From positions 124,001-188,000 of the forward strand of contig NZ_JAPKND010000002.1 in the NCBI RefSeq assembly GCF_026344035.1: a DNA stretch of 64,000 nt, written 5' to 3'. The DNA is from Alcaligenes endophyticus. Lineage in GTDB: Bacteria > Pseudomonadota > Gammaproteobacteria > Burkholderiales > Burkholderiaceae_B. The notes beneath the pieces were generated by a model. It did no database searches, was not told the DNA's origin, and saw only the letters and a list, made by a program, of their open reading frames with translations. Position numbers and translations under genes: made by a program. Shown here piece by piece: positions 8,901 to 17,032 of this stretch (position 1 is the first letter of the stretch; each line of letters begins with the position of its first letter).

Positions 8901-11815
8901 CGCGTGACGCGCAAGGCAAGGAGTCGGTGGCGGTTAGCTCGGTATGGGTGAGCCAATCCGAACAAAGCTGGTTCGGCGGCGAGGATGACGATCGTATCGA
9001 TCTGATTCCCGAAAGAAAAATCTATGCGCCTGGTGATGTGGCTCGCTTTCAGGTACGCATGCCGTTTCGTGAGGCGACCGCCTTGGTCAGCGTAGAGCGT
9101 GAAGGGGTGTTGCATACGCAGGTCATGACCATCAAGGGGGATAATCCTGTTATTGAACTGCCCATCCAAGAGAGCTGGGGGCCGAATGTCTATGTGTCGG
9201 CCTTAGTGCTGCGCGGACGCTTACGCGAAGTGCCGTGGTATTCGTTCTTTAGCTGGGGCTGGAAGCGTCCTAGTACTTGGTATCAGGTGTATCAGTCCGG
9301 CAGCGAATATATACCGCCCACTCAATTGATTGACTTGTCCAAGCCCGCCTATCGTTTTGGTTTAGGAGCGATTCAAGTCAGCGCGCAACAAGATGCTCTA
9401 CAAGTAAAACTGAGCACGGATCGCACGCAATATGGCGTGCGCGAGAAAGCACAAGTGCGTATACAAGTTAACGACGCACAGGGCAAACCAGCAGCGCGTA
9501 CTAACATTGCTTTTGCGGCCGTCGATGCGGCATTGTTAGAGCTTAGCCCCAACTTTTCTTGGGACTTGCTACAGGCCATGCGAACCATACGCCCTTATGG
9601 TGTGCAAACGGCGACGGCACAGTCTGAAATTGTGGGTCGACGCCACTATGGGCGTAAGGCGCTGCCAGCTGGGGGCGGAGGGGGTAAAAGCCCAACACGC
9701 GAGCTGCTCGATACCTTGTTGTTATGGGAAGGCAATATACAAACAGATGCACAAGGTGTTGCTACGCTAAGCGTACCGTTAAACGACGTTTTAAGCCGTT
9801 TTGTGTTAGTCGCCGTCGCTGAGCAGCAGGGGCAGCGCTTCGGTACCGGTCAGGCCGAGATCGTTACTACCCAAGAGGTACAGTTGATTTCTGGCTTGCC
9901 CGTCGTAGTGCGCGATCAGGATCACTACCAAGCGCAAGTTACCGTACGCAATAGCAGTGAACGCAGCATGCATATCGCCTTAAGTGCTACCTACCAAGGT
10001 AACGGTATACAAGCAGGCAGTTTGCCGCCTAAGCAAGTGCAGCTAGCGCCGGGCAAGGCGGCCACGGTGATGTGGCCTGTGCAGGCGCCTACTATAGAGG
10101 GCACCCAAGAAAGTGTGACGATGGAGTGGCGCTGGGATGCCAAAGAGCTTGACGTAGCGCAGCCTGCACAAGATAGTTTGTTGCAAACGCAGCGCTTATA
10201 CCCCACCACGCCTATTACCGTGCAACAGGCTGCATTGTTGCCCATCAGTGCCGACAAGCCTTTATCCGAAATGGTACAGGCTCCTAATAAAGCCTTGCTC
10301 ACTGCGCAAGGTGGTTTGCGCGGCGGTATACAGGTCAACTTATTATCCAGTTTGGCGGGGCCTCAGCCCGGTGTGCAGCAGTGGTTCGAGCAGTATCCCT
10401 ATACCTGCTTTGAGCAACAGGCCTCGCGTTTTATGGGCTTGGGTGATGCGGAACAATGGGCAAGCCTGATGTTACGTTTGCCCGCTTACATGGACCAAGC
10501 CGGCTTATTGCGTTATTTCCCCAGCCCCAGGTTGGAGGGTAGCGTCCCGTTAACGGCTTATGTACTGGATATGAGCGATGAGGCGCAGCGGCTGGGAGAA
10601 CGGTTTACGATCCCCGAGGCTTATCAGCGTCAGATGCTATCAGGCTTGCAGGCCTATGCCTTAGGGCGGGGCACCCACTCGCCTTGGCTAACTCCAGCCC
10701 AATTGCAGCAACAGCGCCTGGCTGCCATTGCCACGTTAGCGCGTTATGGGCAGGCGCAGGCCAGCATGTTAGATAGCTTGACCTTGAACTTGCCCCAGTG
10801 GCCCACAGCCAGTTTGCTAGACCTTTTATTGGTTCATGAGCGGGTACCTGGTTTAGAACATTTAAATGCTCAGATCGAGCAAGCCTCTACTATTTTGCAA
10901 GGGCGCTTGCACAGCCGTGCCACCCGTTTGTATTTTGATGATAACCCCTTGAATCAAGACCCATGGTCTATGGTGAGCAGGGTGAGCAATCAGGCTAAAC
11001 TTATTTTGCTTAAGGCTCAGGATCCCCGTTGGAGTGAGGATATGCCCCGTTTGTTCCAGGGGCTATTGGCCGAGCAGCGTCACGGCGCCTGGCGTATGAC
11101 TACCGAGAACTTGTTGGGTAGCTTAGCGGTCAAAAAATTCGCTCTTTTGCACGAAAACCCTCCTAGTGGCCAGAGTCAGATAAGTTTGGCTGGGTTGCCT
11201 GTAGAAACCATGGATTGGGATACCGTGGCTCAGCAAGATGGGGTGAGACAGGCACAGTTCATGTTGAATTGGCCCGCTAAAGCAGCTGACTTGCAAGTGT
11301 CTTTGCAAGGACAGGGGCGGGCTTGGGCGCAGTTACGCTCGCTGGCAGCCGTTCCCGTCAGTCAAGCGAGCATGGCGGGCATCGAGGTGCAGCGTACAGT
11401 TAGCGCCACTCAGCAAGCAAAGCCCGGGCAGTGGTCGGTAGGCGATACGTATAAAGTACAGGTACGTATACGCGCTCAGGGGCGCGTGAACTGGGCCGTG
11501 CTGTCCGATCCTATCCCAGCTGGCGCCACTATCATGGGCAGCGGTTTAGGGCGCGATTCAGCCCTAGCAGCGGCTGATGCGCAGGAAGGAAAAGGGGTGG
11601 AGCCTAGCTTTGTTGAACGCAAAGCAGAGATGTATCGCGCCTACTTTAATGTGTTACCTGAAGGGGAAACCGAGCTGGAGTATGTGGTGCGCTTGAATAC
11701 TGCCGGGCTTTTTGCATTGCCGCCTACACGTATTGAAGCGCTATATGAACCCGACGTGTTTGGAGTCTGGCCTAATTCTGAGCCTTGGAAAGTAGGGGAA
11801 GCGCTTGCTCCGTAG
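5939..11815 (+). CDS. yfhM: Bacterial alpha-2-macroglobulin (YfhM-type, with thioester)
   Basis: A 1958-residue secreted or envelope-anchored protein with signal peptide MKSRLLSAVLSIACGSVAQA. It has repeated macroglobulin-type beta domains, a central bait-like region, and the internal thioester motif CFEQ at residues 1490-1493. Family knowledge: the Cys-Gln thioester covalently traps proteases, thought to protect the periplasm, and yfhM-type genes are co-transcribed with pbpC, exactly as here. It is longer than the E. coli protein (about 1650 residues). Start choice: an upstream in-frame GTG (5927) overlaps the GGGAG ribosome site, whereas ATG 5939 sits 11 bases after it and begins a proper signal peptide. 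No lipobox cysteine is seen at the cleavage site. Confidence 0.93.
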   Translation: MKSRLLSAVLSIACGSVAQASSIGQFLPQGNATDLKEVRVTFAQPVVQWGDAFLPAPVLLQCDDPDIQGQGRWLDSRRWIYEFTQAPGPGLHCIARVAPDFRDLQNKPLTGQQEFSFTSGGPALANYLPSYSDVSEDQIFLLQFNTAVAGESLKANSYCLIEGLGEKVPTRLVDREQLNVLAQQTYLGEDDLNQLQGLQCQRSLPPGAKVSLLIEPGVETEHAHRKPVASSERERLDFTVRQPFSAYVSCTRERQDAPCTPVADVSLQFSAPVPLALLQQVRLVQDGTEWSPLDPHEQGQDNALVFSGPFAENSQLRWKIPADFSDDMGRPLSNLGALQDKGVQTAAFPPLLKFAAAPFAIVERFAHAEQYGSEESAPPALALNVRRVEPNLVSRELLVSAGQIQNLVSQDDLQVLQWYSRLQRADTDTIQQSQLKDLMAVREYDYDSESPYIDLRSVSLLDAYGQPTKQLLLPGLDTTTAQEFEVIGVPLKEPGFHVLEIASERLGSALLEEPAPMYVRSSALVTNLGVHIKQGLDDVLVWVTSLDDAQPIADAQVRVMTCNGSELAQGNTDAQGVLHLMLSQAPDSYCSDTGLSGLYVTARIGAEHPQARGKKDFSFALSTWDRGIEPWRFQVPYRWGSRAVEQAHTIFDRSLFLAGETVHMKHYYQLQNREGFSQPKKWPTSLEIRHQGSDKTYTLPLKWLHQTTGSVFALSEFKLPAEAPLGVYELTGQGNDLYLPLGQFRVEEFKLPWLKGSIKVSDAQQQAVLVAPSVLNADLQLEYVAGGAASYLPATLSAVVQPYTPSFKAYSEYSFDAPTVAGQEQSAAPHVFLNKKPVQLDENGGVRVELDTLPPTKGAAQYLFELSFADPNGQIQTISQTVPVWPALVQVGLRTGNWLPSGKAATFTAITLGADGQVSADVPVRMEAYRRVLNTTRKRLVGGFYGYDSVETVEPLGVLCEGRSDKLGLFQCSYSFEQGGDIEIKAVARDAQGKESVAVSSVWVSQSEQSWFGGEDDDRIDLIPERKIYAPGDVARFQVRMPFREATALVSVEREGVLHTQVMTIKGDNPVIELPIQESWGPNVYVSALVLRGRLREVPWYSFFSWGWKRPSTWYQVYQSGSEYIPPTQLIDLSKPAYRFGLGAIQVSAQQDALQVKLSTDRTQYGVREKAQVRIQVNDAQGKPAARTNIAFAAVDAALLELSPNFSWDLLQAMRTIRPYGVQTATAQSEIVGRRHYGRKALPAGGGGGKSPTRELLDTLLLWEGNIQTDAQGVATLSVPLNDVLSRFVLVAVAEQQGQRFGTGQAEIVTTQEVQLISGLPVVVRDQDHYQAQVTVRNSSERSMHIALSATYQGNGIQAGSLPPKQVQLAPGKAATVMWPVQAPTIEGTQESVTMEWRWDAKELDVAQPAQDSLLQTQRLYPTTPITVQQAALLPISADKPLSEMVQAPNKALLTAQGGLRGGIQVNLLSSLAGPQPGVQQWFEQYPYTCFEQQASRFMGLGDAEQWASLMLRLPAYMDQAGLLRYFPSPRLEGSVPLTAYVLDMSDEAQRLGERFTIPEAYQRQMLSGLQAYALGRGTHSPWLTPAQLQQQRLAAIATLARYGQAQASMLDSLTLNLPQWPTASLLDLLLVHERVPGLEHLNAQIEQASTILQGRLHSRATRLYFDDNPLNQDPWSMVSRVSNQAKLILLKAQDPRWSEDMPRLFQGLLAEQRHGAWRMTTENLLGSLAVKKFALLHENPPSGQSQISLAGLPVETMDWDTVAQQDGVRQAQFMLNWPAKAADLQVSLQGQGRAWAQLRSLAAVPVSQASMAGIEVQRTVSATQQAKPGQWSVGDTYKVQVRIRAQGRVNWAVLSDPIPAGATIMGSGLGRDSALAAADAQEGKGVEPSFVERKAEMYRAYFNVLPEGETELEYVVRLNTAGLFALPPTRIEALYEPDVFGVWPNSEPWKVGEALAP

Positions 11816-14000
11816 GTGGTGCCGGCAGGGCTGGTGGAGCATCGTCTTGTTTGGGCTGCTAGGTTTGCTAGGGCCTGCGCAGGCGATGCCGCATTACGGG
11901 CAAGTCAAGCAAGCCTATCGCAGTTCTGACTGGGTATTGCTTGATCGTCACGGTGAACAACTACAGGTACTGAGGCAAGATTTTAGTCGTCGTGCGGGGG
12001 CTTGGGTTCCCCTGGAGCAGATATCGCCCGCCTTGTTACAGGCCGTCTTAGCCTCGGAAGATAAGCGTTATTATGACCACGGCGGGGTAGATTGGTTAGC
12101 ACTAGCGGGTGCAGGCTGGGACAGTGCGGTAGGAAGTCAGTTACGCGGAGCCTCAACGATCAGCATGCAGTTAGCGGGCATGCTACAAGAGGGTTTGCAG
12201 CGGGCGGCAGGTGGCCGCACAGTGATGCAAAAATGGCAGCAAATTCAAGCTGCTAGGCAGTTAGAAGGCAGCTGGAGTAAACAGCAAATCCTAGAAGCTT
12301 ATCTGAACTTAGTCAGTTTTAGGGGCGAAATACAAGGGGTTGATGCGCTCTCGCGAGTGTTGTTTCAAAAGCAGGCAGTCGCGTTAACAGTACGAGAGTC
12401 GGCCTTAGCCGCCGCTTTGCTACGGGGGCCTAATGCTCCTCAGGCGGTACTGCGTAGGCGTACTTGTGCTTTATTACTAGAGGTAGCGCGCGGTGAGCAA
12501 TGTCAAGGCTTAGCAGACTTTTTAAGTGTTACCCTAGCGCGTCATGCTCAGCCTGCCTATGGTCATGCCCAGTTAGCCCCGCACTTTGCACGGTTGGTCC
12601 AACAGCAATTACCGGCCAGCGTCAGAACTGAAGATACGGAGCAAGTCAGCTCGCTTGATGCGGCGCTGCAAAACCATGTAAAACAAAGCATTCGCCAGCA
12701 ACTACTAGCCCTGAATCAAGCGTACGTACAAGATGCCGCGGCGGTTGTGCTGGCCGTAGAAACGGGTGAAATTCTGGCTTACGTGGGCTCAAGCAGTGAT
12801 TTGTCTCAGGCAAGTCAGGTGGACCACGCCGTAGCCTTGCGCCAAGCCGGCTCTACCCTAAAGCCTTTTTTGTACGCCCAGGCATTAGACCAGCGGCGTA
12901 TCAGCGCAGCCAGCTTATTGCATGACGCCCCTTTGAATTTACCCACGGGCAATGGTTTATATGTGCCGCAGAACTACGATAAAAGTTTTACGGGCTGGGT
13001 GAGCGCTAGAACCGCCTTGGCTTCATCTTTAAACATTCCCGCGGTCCGCGTGCTGACTCTGCTGGGGGCGCAGTCTATGGTGGACAACCTGCTGGCCTTG
13101 GGCCTGCCCTTAAAGCAAAGTGGTCAGTTCTACGGTTACAGCTTGGCGCTGGGTAGTGCAGACGTGGATTTGTTAAGTCTCACCAATGCCTATCGCGCGT
13201 TGGCTCAAGGCGGGCAAGCCAGTGACTGGCATTGGCAAAGGGGGGGGGTAACGCTCTCGCCGTCTACATCGCGTTCGGTTTATAGTCCTCAAGCAGCGTG
13301 GCTTATCGGCGATATATTGTCTGATAGACAGGCGCGAGTGCACACCTTTGGCTTAGATAGCGTGTTGAGCACTCCTTTTTGGAGTGCAGTGAAAACAGGC
13401 ACTAGTAAAGATATGCGTGATAACTGGGCCATAGGCTGGTCAGAGCATTACGTAGTAGGAGTTTGGGTGGGTAACAGCTCCGGCGCCAGCATGCAGGACG
13501 TGTCAGGAGTCAGCGGGGCAGCGCCGATTTGGCACGACATTATGCGTTATTTACATGCACAACTACCCAGTCGAGCCACGGCTCCTCCCGAGGGGCTACA
13601 CAGTGTGGATATTCATTATCAGCCTGCCTTAGAAGCTGCTAGGACGGAGTATTTTTTGACTGGAACGGAACAGGCTGAGTTCGTGCTACCCGATAGCGCA
13701 ACGGATGCTGGGGCACGCCCATCTATCACGCGTCCGGTGGCGGGCACTATTTTGGCCTTAGACCCCGATATCCCGCCGGCTAATCAACGTCTTCTGTTGC
13801 AGGCCAAGGGTGATCCGCAACAACTGCAAGGCTTGCGCTGGGTCATCAACGGGCAATTATGGGCCAGCGGTGCGCAGGCGTGGTGGCCTCCTCAGCCTGG
13901 CAGACAAACTATTGAAATCTACTCTGCCCAGCAGCAAAGATTGGATACCTTGACCATCGAGGTTCGTGGGGCGCAGCGTAAAGAAGTGCGCAAACACTAG
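11805..14000 (+). CDS. pbpC: Penicillin-binding protein 1C (glycosyltransferase/transpeptidase)
   Basis: A 731-residue bifunctional peptidoglycan synthase. After an N-terminal membrane segment (residues 11-27) the GT51 glycosyltransferase domain shows SEDKRYYDHGG (catalytic E85) and RGASTISMQLAG. The transpeptidase domain has STLK (S350-K353), SSLN and KTG (K530). The C-terminus ends in a PBP1C-type beta domain. The start is TTG at 11805, inside the end of the macroglobulin gene (11-base overlap), with GGGGAAG about 5 bases upstream, so translational coupling is likely. The macroglobulin-PBP1C pair is a known arrangement linking wall repair with protease trapping at the envelope. Confidence 0.95.
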   Translation: MLRRWCRQGWWSIVLFGLLGLLGPAQAMPHYGQVKQAYRSSDWVLLDRHGEQLQVLRQDFSRRAGAWVPLEQISPALLQAVLASEDKRYYDHGGVDWLALAGAGWDSAVGSQLRGASTISMQLAGMLQEGLQRAAGGRTVMQKWQQIQAARQLEGSWSKQQILEAYLNLVSFRGEIQGVDALSRVLFQKQAVALTVRESALAAALLRGPNAPQAVLRRRTCALLLEVARGEQCQGLADFLSVTLARHAQPAYGHAQLAPHFARLVQQQLPASVRTEDTEQVSSLDAALQNHVKQSIRQQLLALNQAYVQDAAAVVLAVETGEILAYVGSSSDLSQASQVDHAVALRQAGSTLKPFLYAQALDQRRISAASLLHDAPLNLPTGNGLYVPQNYDKSFTGWVSARTALASSLNIPAVRVLTLLGAQSMVDNLLALGLPLKQSGQFYGYSLALGSADVDLLSLTNAYRALAQGGQASDWHWQRGGVTLSPSTSRSVYSPQAAWLIGDILSDRQARVHTFGLDSVLSTPFWSAVKTGTSKDMRDNWAIGWSEHYVVGVWVGNSSGASMQDVSGVSGAAPIWHDIMRYLHAQLPSRATAPPEGLHSVDIHYQPALEAARTEYFLTGTEQAEFVLPDSATDAGARPSITRPVAGTILALDPDIPPANQRLLLQAKGDPQQLQGLRWVINGQLWASGAQAWWPPQPGRQTIEIYSAQQQRLDTLTIEVRGAQRKEVRKH

Positions 14001-14060
14001 CGTCGTAGATCGGCATGCTGATACACTGCTTTAATATTATATATTTCCCAGAGGAAACGA

Positions 14061-14648
14061 ATGATTAGCTCCCGACGTCTCACTCATGCGCTGGCACCTC
14101 TAGCCCTGGTCTTGCTGGCGGCTTGCCAGACTACCCAAACTAAACCTGATGCTACGCCCGACACGACGGCGGCTACCCCTGCCCAAACAACGCCAGCCGT
14201 TCCTGCTACACCCTCCACTTCAGCCCCCCAAGAGCAACAACAAGGGGCGCCTGTGGGTATATTTTTAGCCGACACCAAGCCTCATGCAGACTGGGCAACC
14301 GTTGAAGTGCAGCCTAATGGCACTTTGTATGTCAACCCAGAGGCCATACTCACTAATGAAGATTTAGTGGGTGTGCAGGCTGGCACAGGCGAAAACCCCG
14401 AGATCGGCTTGTTAGCGTTAGATTTAAACCCAGAAGCGGCACGCCGCCTGGCGAAGTTAACCACTGATCAGCCCAATATGCGCCTTGCCCTGGTGGTGGG
14501 TAACACGATGTTAGCGGCTCCTGGGTATAGTCAACCTGTCACAGAAGGTCGCTTGATTTTTATGGTTGGCTCTGAGGCGAATGCGTTGGCAGCAGCCCAA
14601 GCCATTGCCGGCGAGGGCGCTACGCCTAACCAAACGCCGGCTCGTTAA
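14061..14648 (+). CDS. Putative lipoprotein of unknown function
   Basis: A 195-residue protein with a lipoprotein signal peptide ending in lipobox LLAAC (mature Cys22), then a Thr/Pro/Ala-rich linker to about residue 65, then a compact domain of about 125 residues with no family I recognise. A GAGGAAACG ribosome site precedes the ATG. It follows pbpC by 60 bases and may be co-transcribed, which would suggest an envelope role, but this is inference. Confidence 0.8.
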   Translation: MISSRRLTHALAPLALVLLAACQTTQTKPDATPDTTAATPAQTTPAVPATPSTSAPQEQQQGAPVGIFLADTKPHADWATVEVQPNGTLYVNPEAILTNEDLVGVQAGTGENPEIGLLALDLNPEAARRLAKLTTDQPNMRLALVVGNTMLAAPGYSQPVTEGRLIFMVGSEANALAAAQAIAGEGATPNQTPAR

Positions 14649-14671
14649 TCAAGCCAGCGGCTTAGGAAAGC

Positions 14672-15079
14672 ATGATCGCTTTTTACCTGAGTGCAGTGCG
14701 TTATACGGCCACGCTCAATAGCGTGGCCATTCTGTACTTATTGTTTTTAGCCAGCGGGGTCGTAGAATCTCTCTTGGCTCCTGCCTGGTTGCGCTTGCCC
14801 TTAGTGGTATTTTCTGTAGGGCTGGGGTCCGCATTCTTAGCCATGTTTTGGGCTCAATTCTTACAGCAAAGTTTGCACCTAGGAATCAAGTCTGGTTTTC
14901 GTCTGTGGTTCCCTAGCTTTTGCGCCATGCTTTTTGTGTTTGTAAGCTTAGGCGCTTTTTTACTGGGCGTATGGGGAACAGTAGGGTTGGCTAGCTTTTC
15001 TTGGTTTAACGACAATGCGTGGCAATCCTTACCCAATGGGCATCCTTTGCCCGACTTCCGACCCATGCACCCCCGGTAA
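14672..15079 (+). CDS. Small integral membrane protein, unknown
   Basis: A 135-residue protein with about three hydrophobic segments (VAILYLLFLASGVVESLL; LPLVVFSVGLGSAFLAMFWA; FCAMLFVFVSLGAFLLGVWG) and a polar tail rich in Pro and His. No motif is recognised. It starts 24 bases after the lipoprotein gene, preceded by TTAGGAAAGC, so the two probably form a pair. Confidence 0.65.
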   Translation: MIAFYLSAVRYTATLNSVAILYLLFLASGVVESLLAPAWLRLPLVVFSVGLGSAFLAMFWAQFLQQSLHLGIKSGFRLWFPSFCAMLFVFVSLGAFLLGVWGTVGLASFSWFNDNAWQSLPNGHPLPDFRPMHPR

Positions 15080-15155
15080 GGCTTACAAGGTTACTTATGC
15101 GCTTATCGCTGCGTATAGTCTTGTTGTTTTTTGTCTTGCAAACAAGGGAAAACAC

Positions 15156-15183
15156 TTGGTTTTATATTGATGTGCCATAAAAT
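15156..15183 (+). promoter_or_regulatory. Possible pyrB promoter
   Basis: TTGGTT, 16 bases, then TAAAAT, placing the transcription start about 30 bases before the pyrB ATG. The -35 is weak. No pyrimidine-responsive leader peptide or attenuator was recognised. Confidence 0.3.
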
Positions 15184-15218
15184 GTACGCATTGCGTATAT
15201 TTATATAGGGTGCTCTCC

Positions 15219-16514
15219 ATGGCCGTCTCTCAGCAAGTGTTTTTGCGCGATGCAATGCGCAGGCTTAATCTGACTCGTGATGTTTTCGCTGCACGCATAG
15301 GTGTTAAACGCCGTGCTTTAGATACGTGGTTATTGCCCGAGGGCTCCCTTGAGGCGCGCAGCATGCCTGAAGTAGTGCAGCGTTTTGTGACTGAAATCGT
15401 CGAGAACGATGCCTTGCTCAGCAAATACTCACAAAGCGCTCAGTCGGGTCCTTTACGCGACCGCATTGCTGTAGGGGGTAAGCATCAGCTTTTATCGGTC
15501 GATCAATTTACCCGTGAGAGTGTCGAAGAGCTGTTTAGCGTGGCAGATATTATGCAACCTATTGCGCGCCGTCAGAAAGTCTCGCGCGTGCTAGAGGGAG
15601 CCGTGCTGGGTAATCTTTTTTTTGAAGCCAGTACACGTACGCGTGTCAGTTTTGGAGCTGCTTTTTGCCGCCTAGGCGGTTCGGTCTGCGACACCACGGG
15701 CTTTACTTTTTCCTCTATGGCCAAAGGCGAGTCCATTTATGACACCAGCCGTGTCATGAGCGGTTATGTGGATGCCATGGTGATTCGCCATCCCGATCAA
15801 GGTTCGGTAGCCGAGTTTGCGCATGCCACCAATATTCCCGTCGTTAACGGCGGCGATGGCGCCGGTGAGCACCCCAGTCAGGCATTACTTGACCTCTATA
15901 CCATCCTCACGGAATTCTCCCGTTTGGGTAAATTGATGGATGGTGCCCATATTGCTTTAGTGGGTGATTTAAAATATGGCCGTACGGTGCACTCACTCAT
16001 TAAATTACTGGCCTTGTACCGAGGGCTAAAATTTACGCTGATTTCACCCCACGGCTTAGAAATGCCGGAAGATATTCTGGAAAAGGTGGCCGCCAGTGGG
16101 TTGCACACCATCGAGCAAACACATAGCCTAGAGGAAGGCTTGGTGGGGGCCGATGTGATTTATGCCACACGCGTACAAAAAGAGCGTTTTTCTGAGGGAC
16201 AAGACGACGGTTACACGGCAGAGTTTCAAGTCAACCGTGCCATTGTCGAGCAAGTTTGTGGGCCTGACGTCATCGTTATGCACCCCTTGCCACGCGACAG
16301 CCGCCCCGGAGCGCATGACTTAAGCGTAGATTTGAACATGGACCCGCGCTTGGCTATTTTCCGCCAAGCTGATAACGGCATTCCTGTGCGCATGGCCATT
16401 TTTGCGGTGCTATTAGGGGTGGAAAACTTGGTCCAGCATTCTATGCGTGATGTCACCTGGAGCCCACCATCTCATATTGGTTCGGATGACGCCGCTTTTC
16501 ATGGTATGTATTAA
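15219..16514 (+). CDS. pyrB: Aspartate carbamoyltransferase with N-terminal HTH-like extension
   Basis: A 431-residue enzyme condensing carbamoyl phosphate with aspartate in the first committed step of pyrimidine synthesis. Catalytic motifs: FFEASTRTRVSF (carbamoyl-phosphate loop), HPSQALLDLYTI, and HPLPRDS near the C-terminus. Roughly the first 75 residues are extra relative to the classical E. coli chain of about 310; they contain MRRLNLTRDVFAARIGVKRR, which reads like a Cro/C1-type helix-turn-helix. I believe long PyrB chains of this kind occur in other betaproteobacteria. Start: ATG 15219 has AGGG 8 bases upstream; the in-frame GTG at 15210 overlaps that site. No pyrI or pyrC is adjacent. 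Confidence 0.93.
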   Translation: MAVSQQVFLRDAMRRLNLTRDVFAARIGVKRRALDTWLLPEGSLEARSMPEVVQRFVTEIVENDALLSKYSQSAQSGPLRDRIAVGGKHQLLSVDQFTRESVEELFSVADIMQPIARRQKVSRVLEGAVLGNLFFEASTRTRVSFGAAFCRLGGSVCDTTGFTFSSMAKGESIYDTSRVMSGYVDAMVIRHPDQGSVAEFAHATNIPVVNGGDGAGEHPSQALLDLYTILTEFSRLGKLMDGAHIALVGDLKYGRTVHSLIKLLALYRGLKFTLISPHGLEMPEDILEKVAASGLHTIEQTHSLEEGLVGADVIYATRVQKERFSEGQDDGYTAEFQVNRAIVEQVCGPDVIVMHPLPRDSRPGAHDLSVDLNMDPRLAIFRQADNGIPVRMAIFAVLLGVENLVQHSMRDVTWSPPSHIGSDDAAFHGMY

Positions 16515-16775
16515 AACACAGAAATAATAGGCCTATTTTTTAATCAAATCCATTATCAGTGCAGAAATCGTGGCGAGTAAGATTTTTAGAATAAACCAGT
16601 AATTTATTTTAATTATTTCAAGGTTTTTGTATTTGCTGATTGTTTTTTTTAATTTCTCTGTAATAGTTTTTATTTTTTCTTAATTTTTATTTTGTTTTTT
16701 TTGTTCTTGGTTTTTTAACTGGCCTGGGAAGAGTAGAAAAAGTCTTATTTTAAAAATATTCGCTTTTTTGCCTCT
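16515..16775. other. AT-rich gene-free stretch after pyrB
   Basis: No ORF, RNA gene or clear terminator was seen here. A short palindrome AATAGGCCTATT followed by T residues lies just after the pyrB stop and could act as a weak terminator. The rest is T-rich and leads into the first Pho-box promoter. Confidence 0.5.
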
Positions 16776-16809
16776 TTGTCATACTGCTGTCATATGGCTG
16801 GTTTACTAT
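16776..16809 (+). promoter_or_regulatory. Pho-box promoter 1 (PhoB-dependent type)
   Basis: Direct repeats TTGTCAT (16776-16782) and CTGTCAT (16787-16793) are separated by 4 bases, matching the PhoB box unit CTGTCAT in an 11-base period. Exactly 10 bases after the second repeat is TACTAT (16804-16809) as -10. This is the spacing of E. coli phoA-type promoters, where the Pho box replaces the -35. No gene lies downstream except the small RNA candidate. Confidence 0.72.
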
Positions 16810-16815
16810 GTGTTT

Positions 16816-16887
16816 GTACCTTAATTGGTACTTCTGGTTGATCTCCAGAAACTGGGCCCGGCAAGTAATTGTCGGGCCCTTCTTTTT
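16816..16887 (+). ncRNA. Candidate small RNA 1, Pho-box driven
   Basis: About 72 nt from the predicted start to the terminator tail, with no coding potential. It folds on paper into three consecutive hairpins: GTACC-TTAATT-GGTAC (16816-16831), TTCTGG-N7-CCAGAA (16832-16850), and the terminator stem (16854-16879). The exact start is inferred from the -10 position. It shares promoter and hairpin order with the element at 17033. I do not recognise an Rfam family. By analogy with other sibling small RNAs a regulatory role in phosphate starvation is possible; this is inference. Confidence 0.62.
16854..16887 (+). terminator. Rho-independent terminator of small RNA 1
   Basis: An 11-bp stem GGGCCCGGCAA / TTGTCGGGCCC (one G-U pair) with a GTAA (GNRA) loop, followed by TTCTTTTT. 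Confidence 0.9.
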
Positions 16888-16992
16888 GATCTTTTGGTTT
16901 TGTTGCTGCGTGTTTTTTAACTATACATGCTCCATGCCAAATTCATGAATCTAAAATATTGTTGTTCATTATTGAATTGTTGTCGGATTCAT

Positions 16993-17026
16993 TTGTAATA
17001 CTATTGTCATCTTGTTTGTTTATTAT
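16993..17026 (+). promoter_or_regulatory. Pho-box promoter 2 (PhoB-dependent type)
   Basis: TTGTAAT (16993-16999), 4 bases, TTGTCAT (17004-17010), then exactly 10 bases to TATTAT (17021-17026) as -10. The layout is identical to promoter 1, and flanking bases are also similar, indicating a duplicated unit. Confidence 0.7.
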
Positions 17027-17032
17027 TTAATT

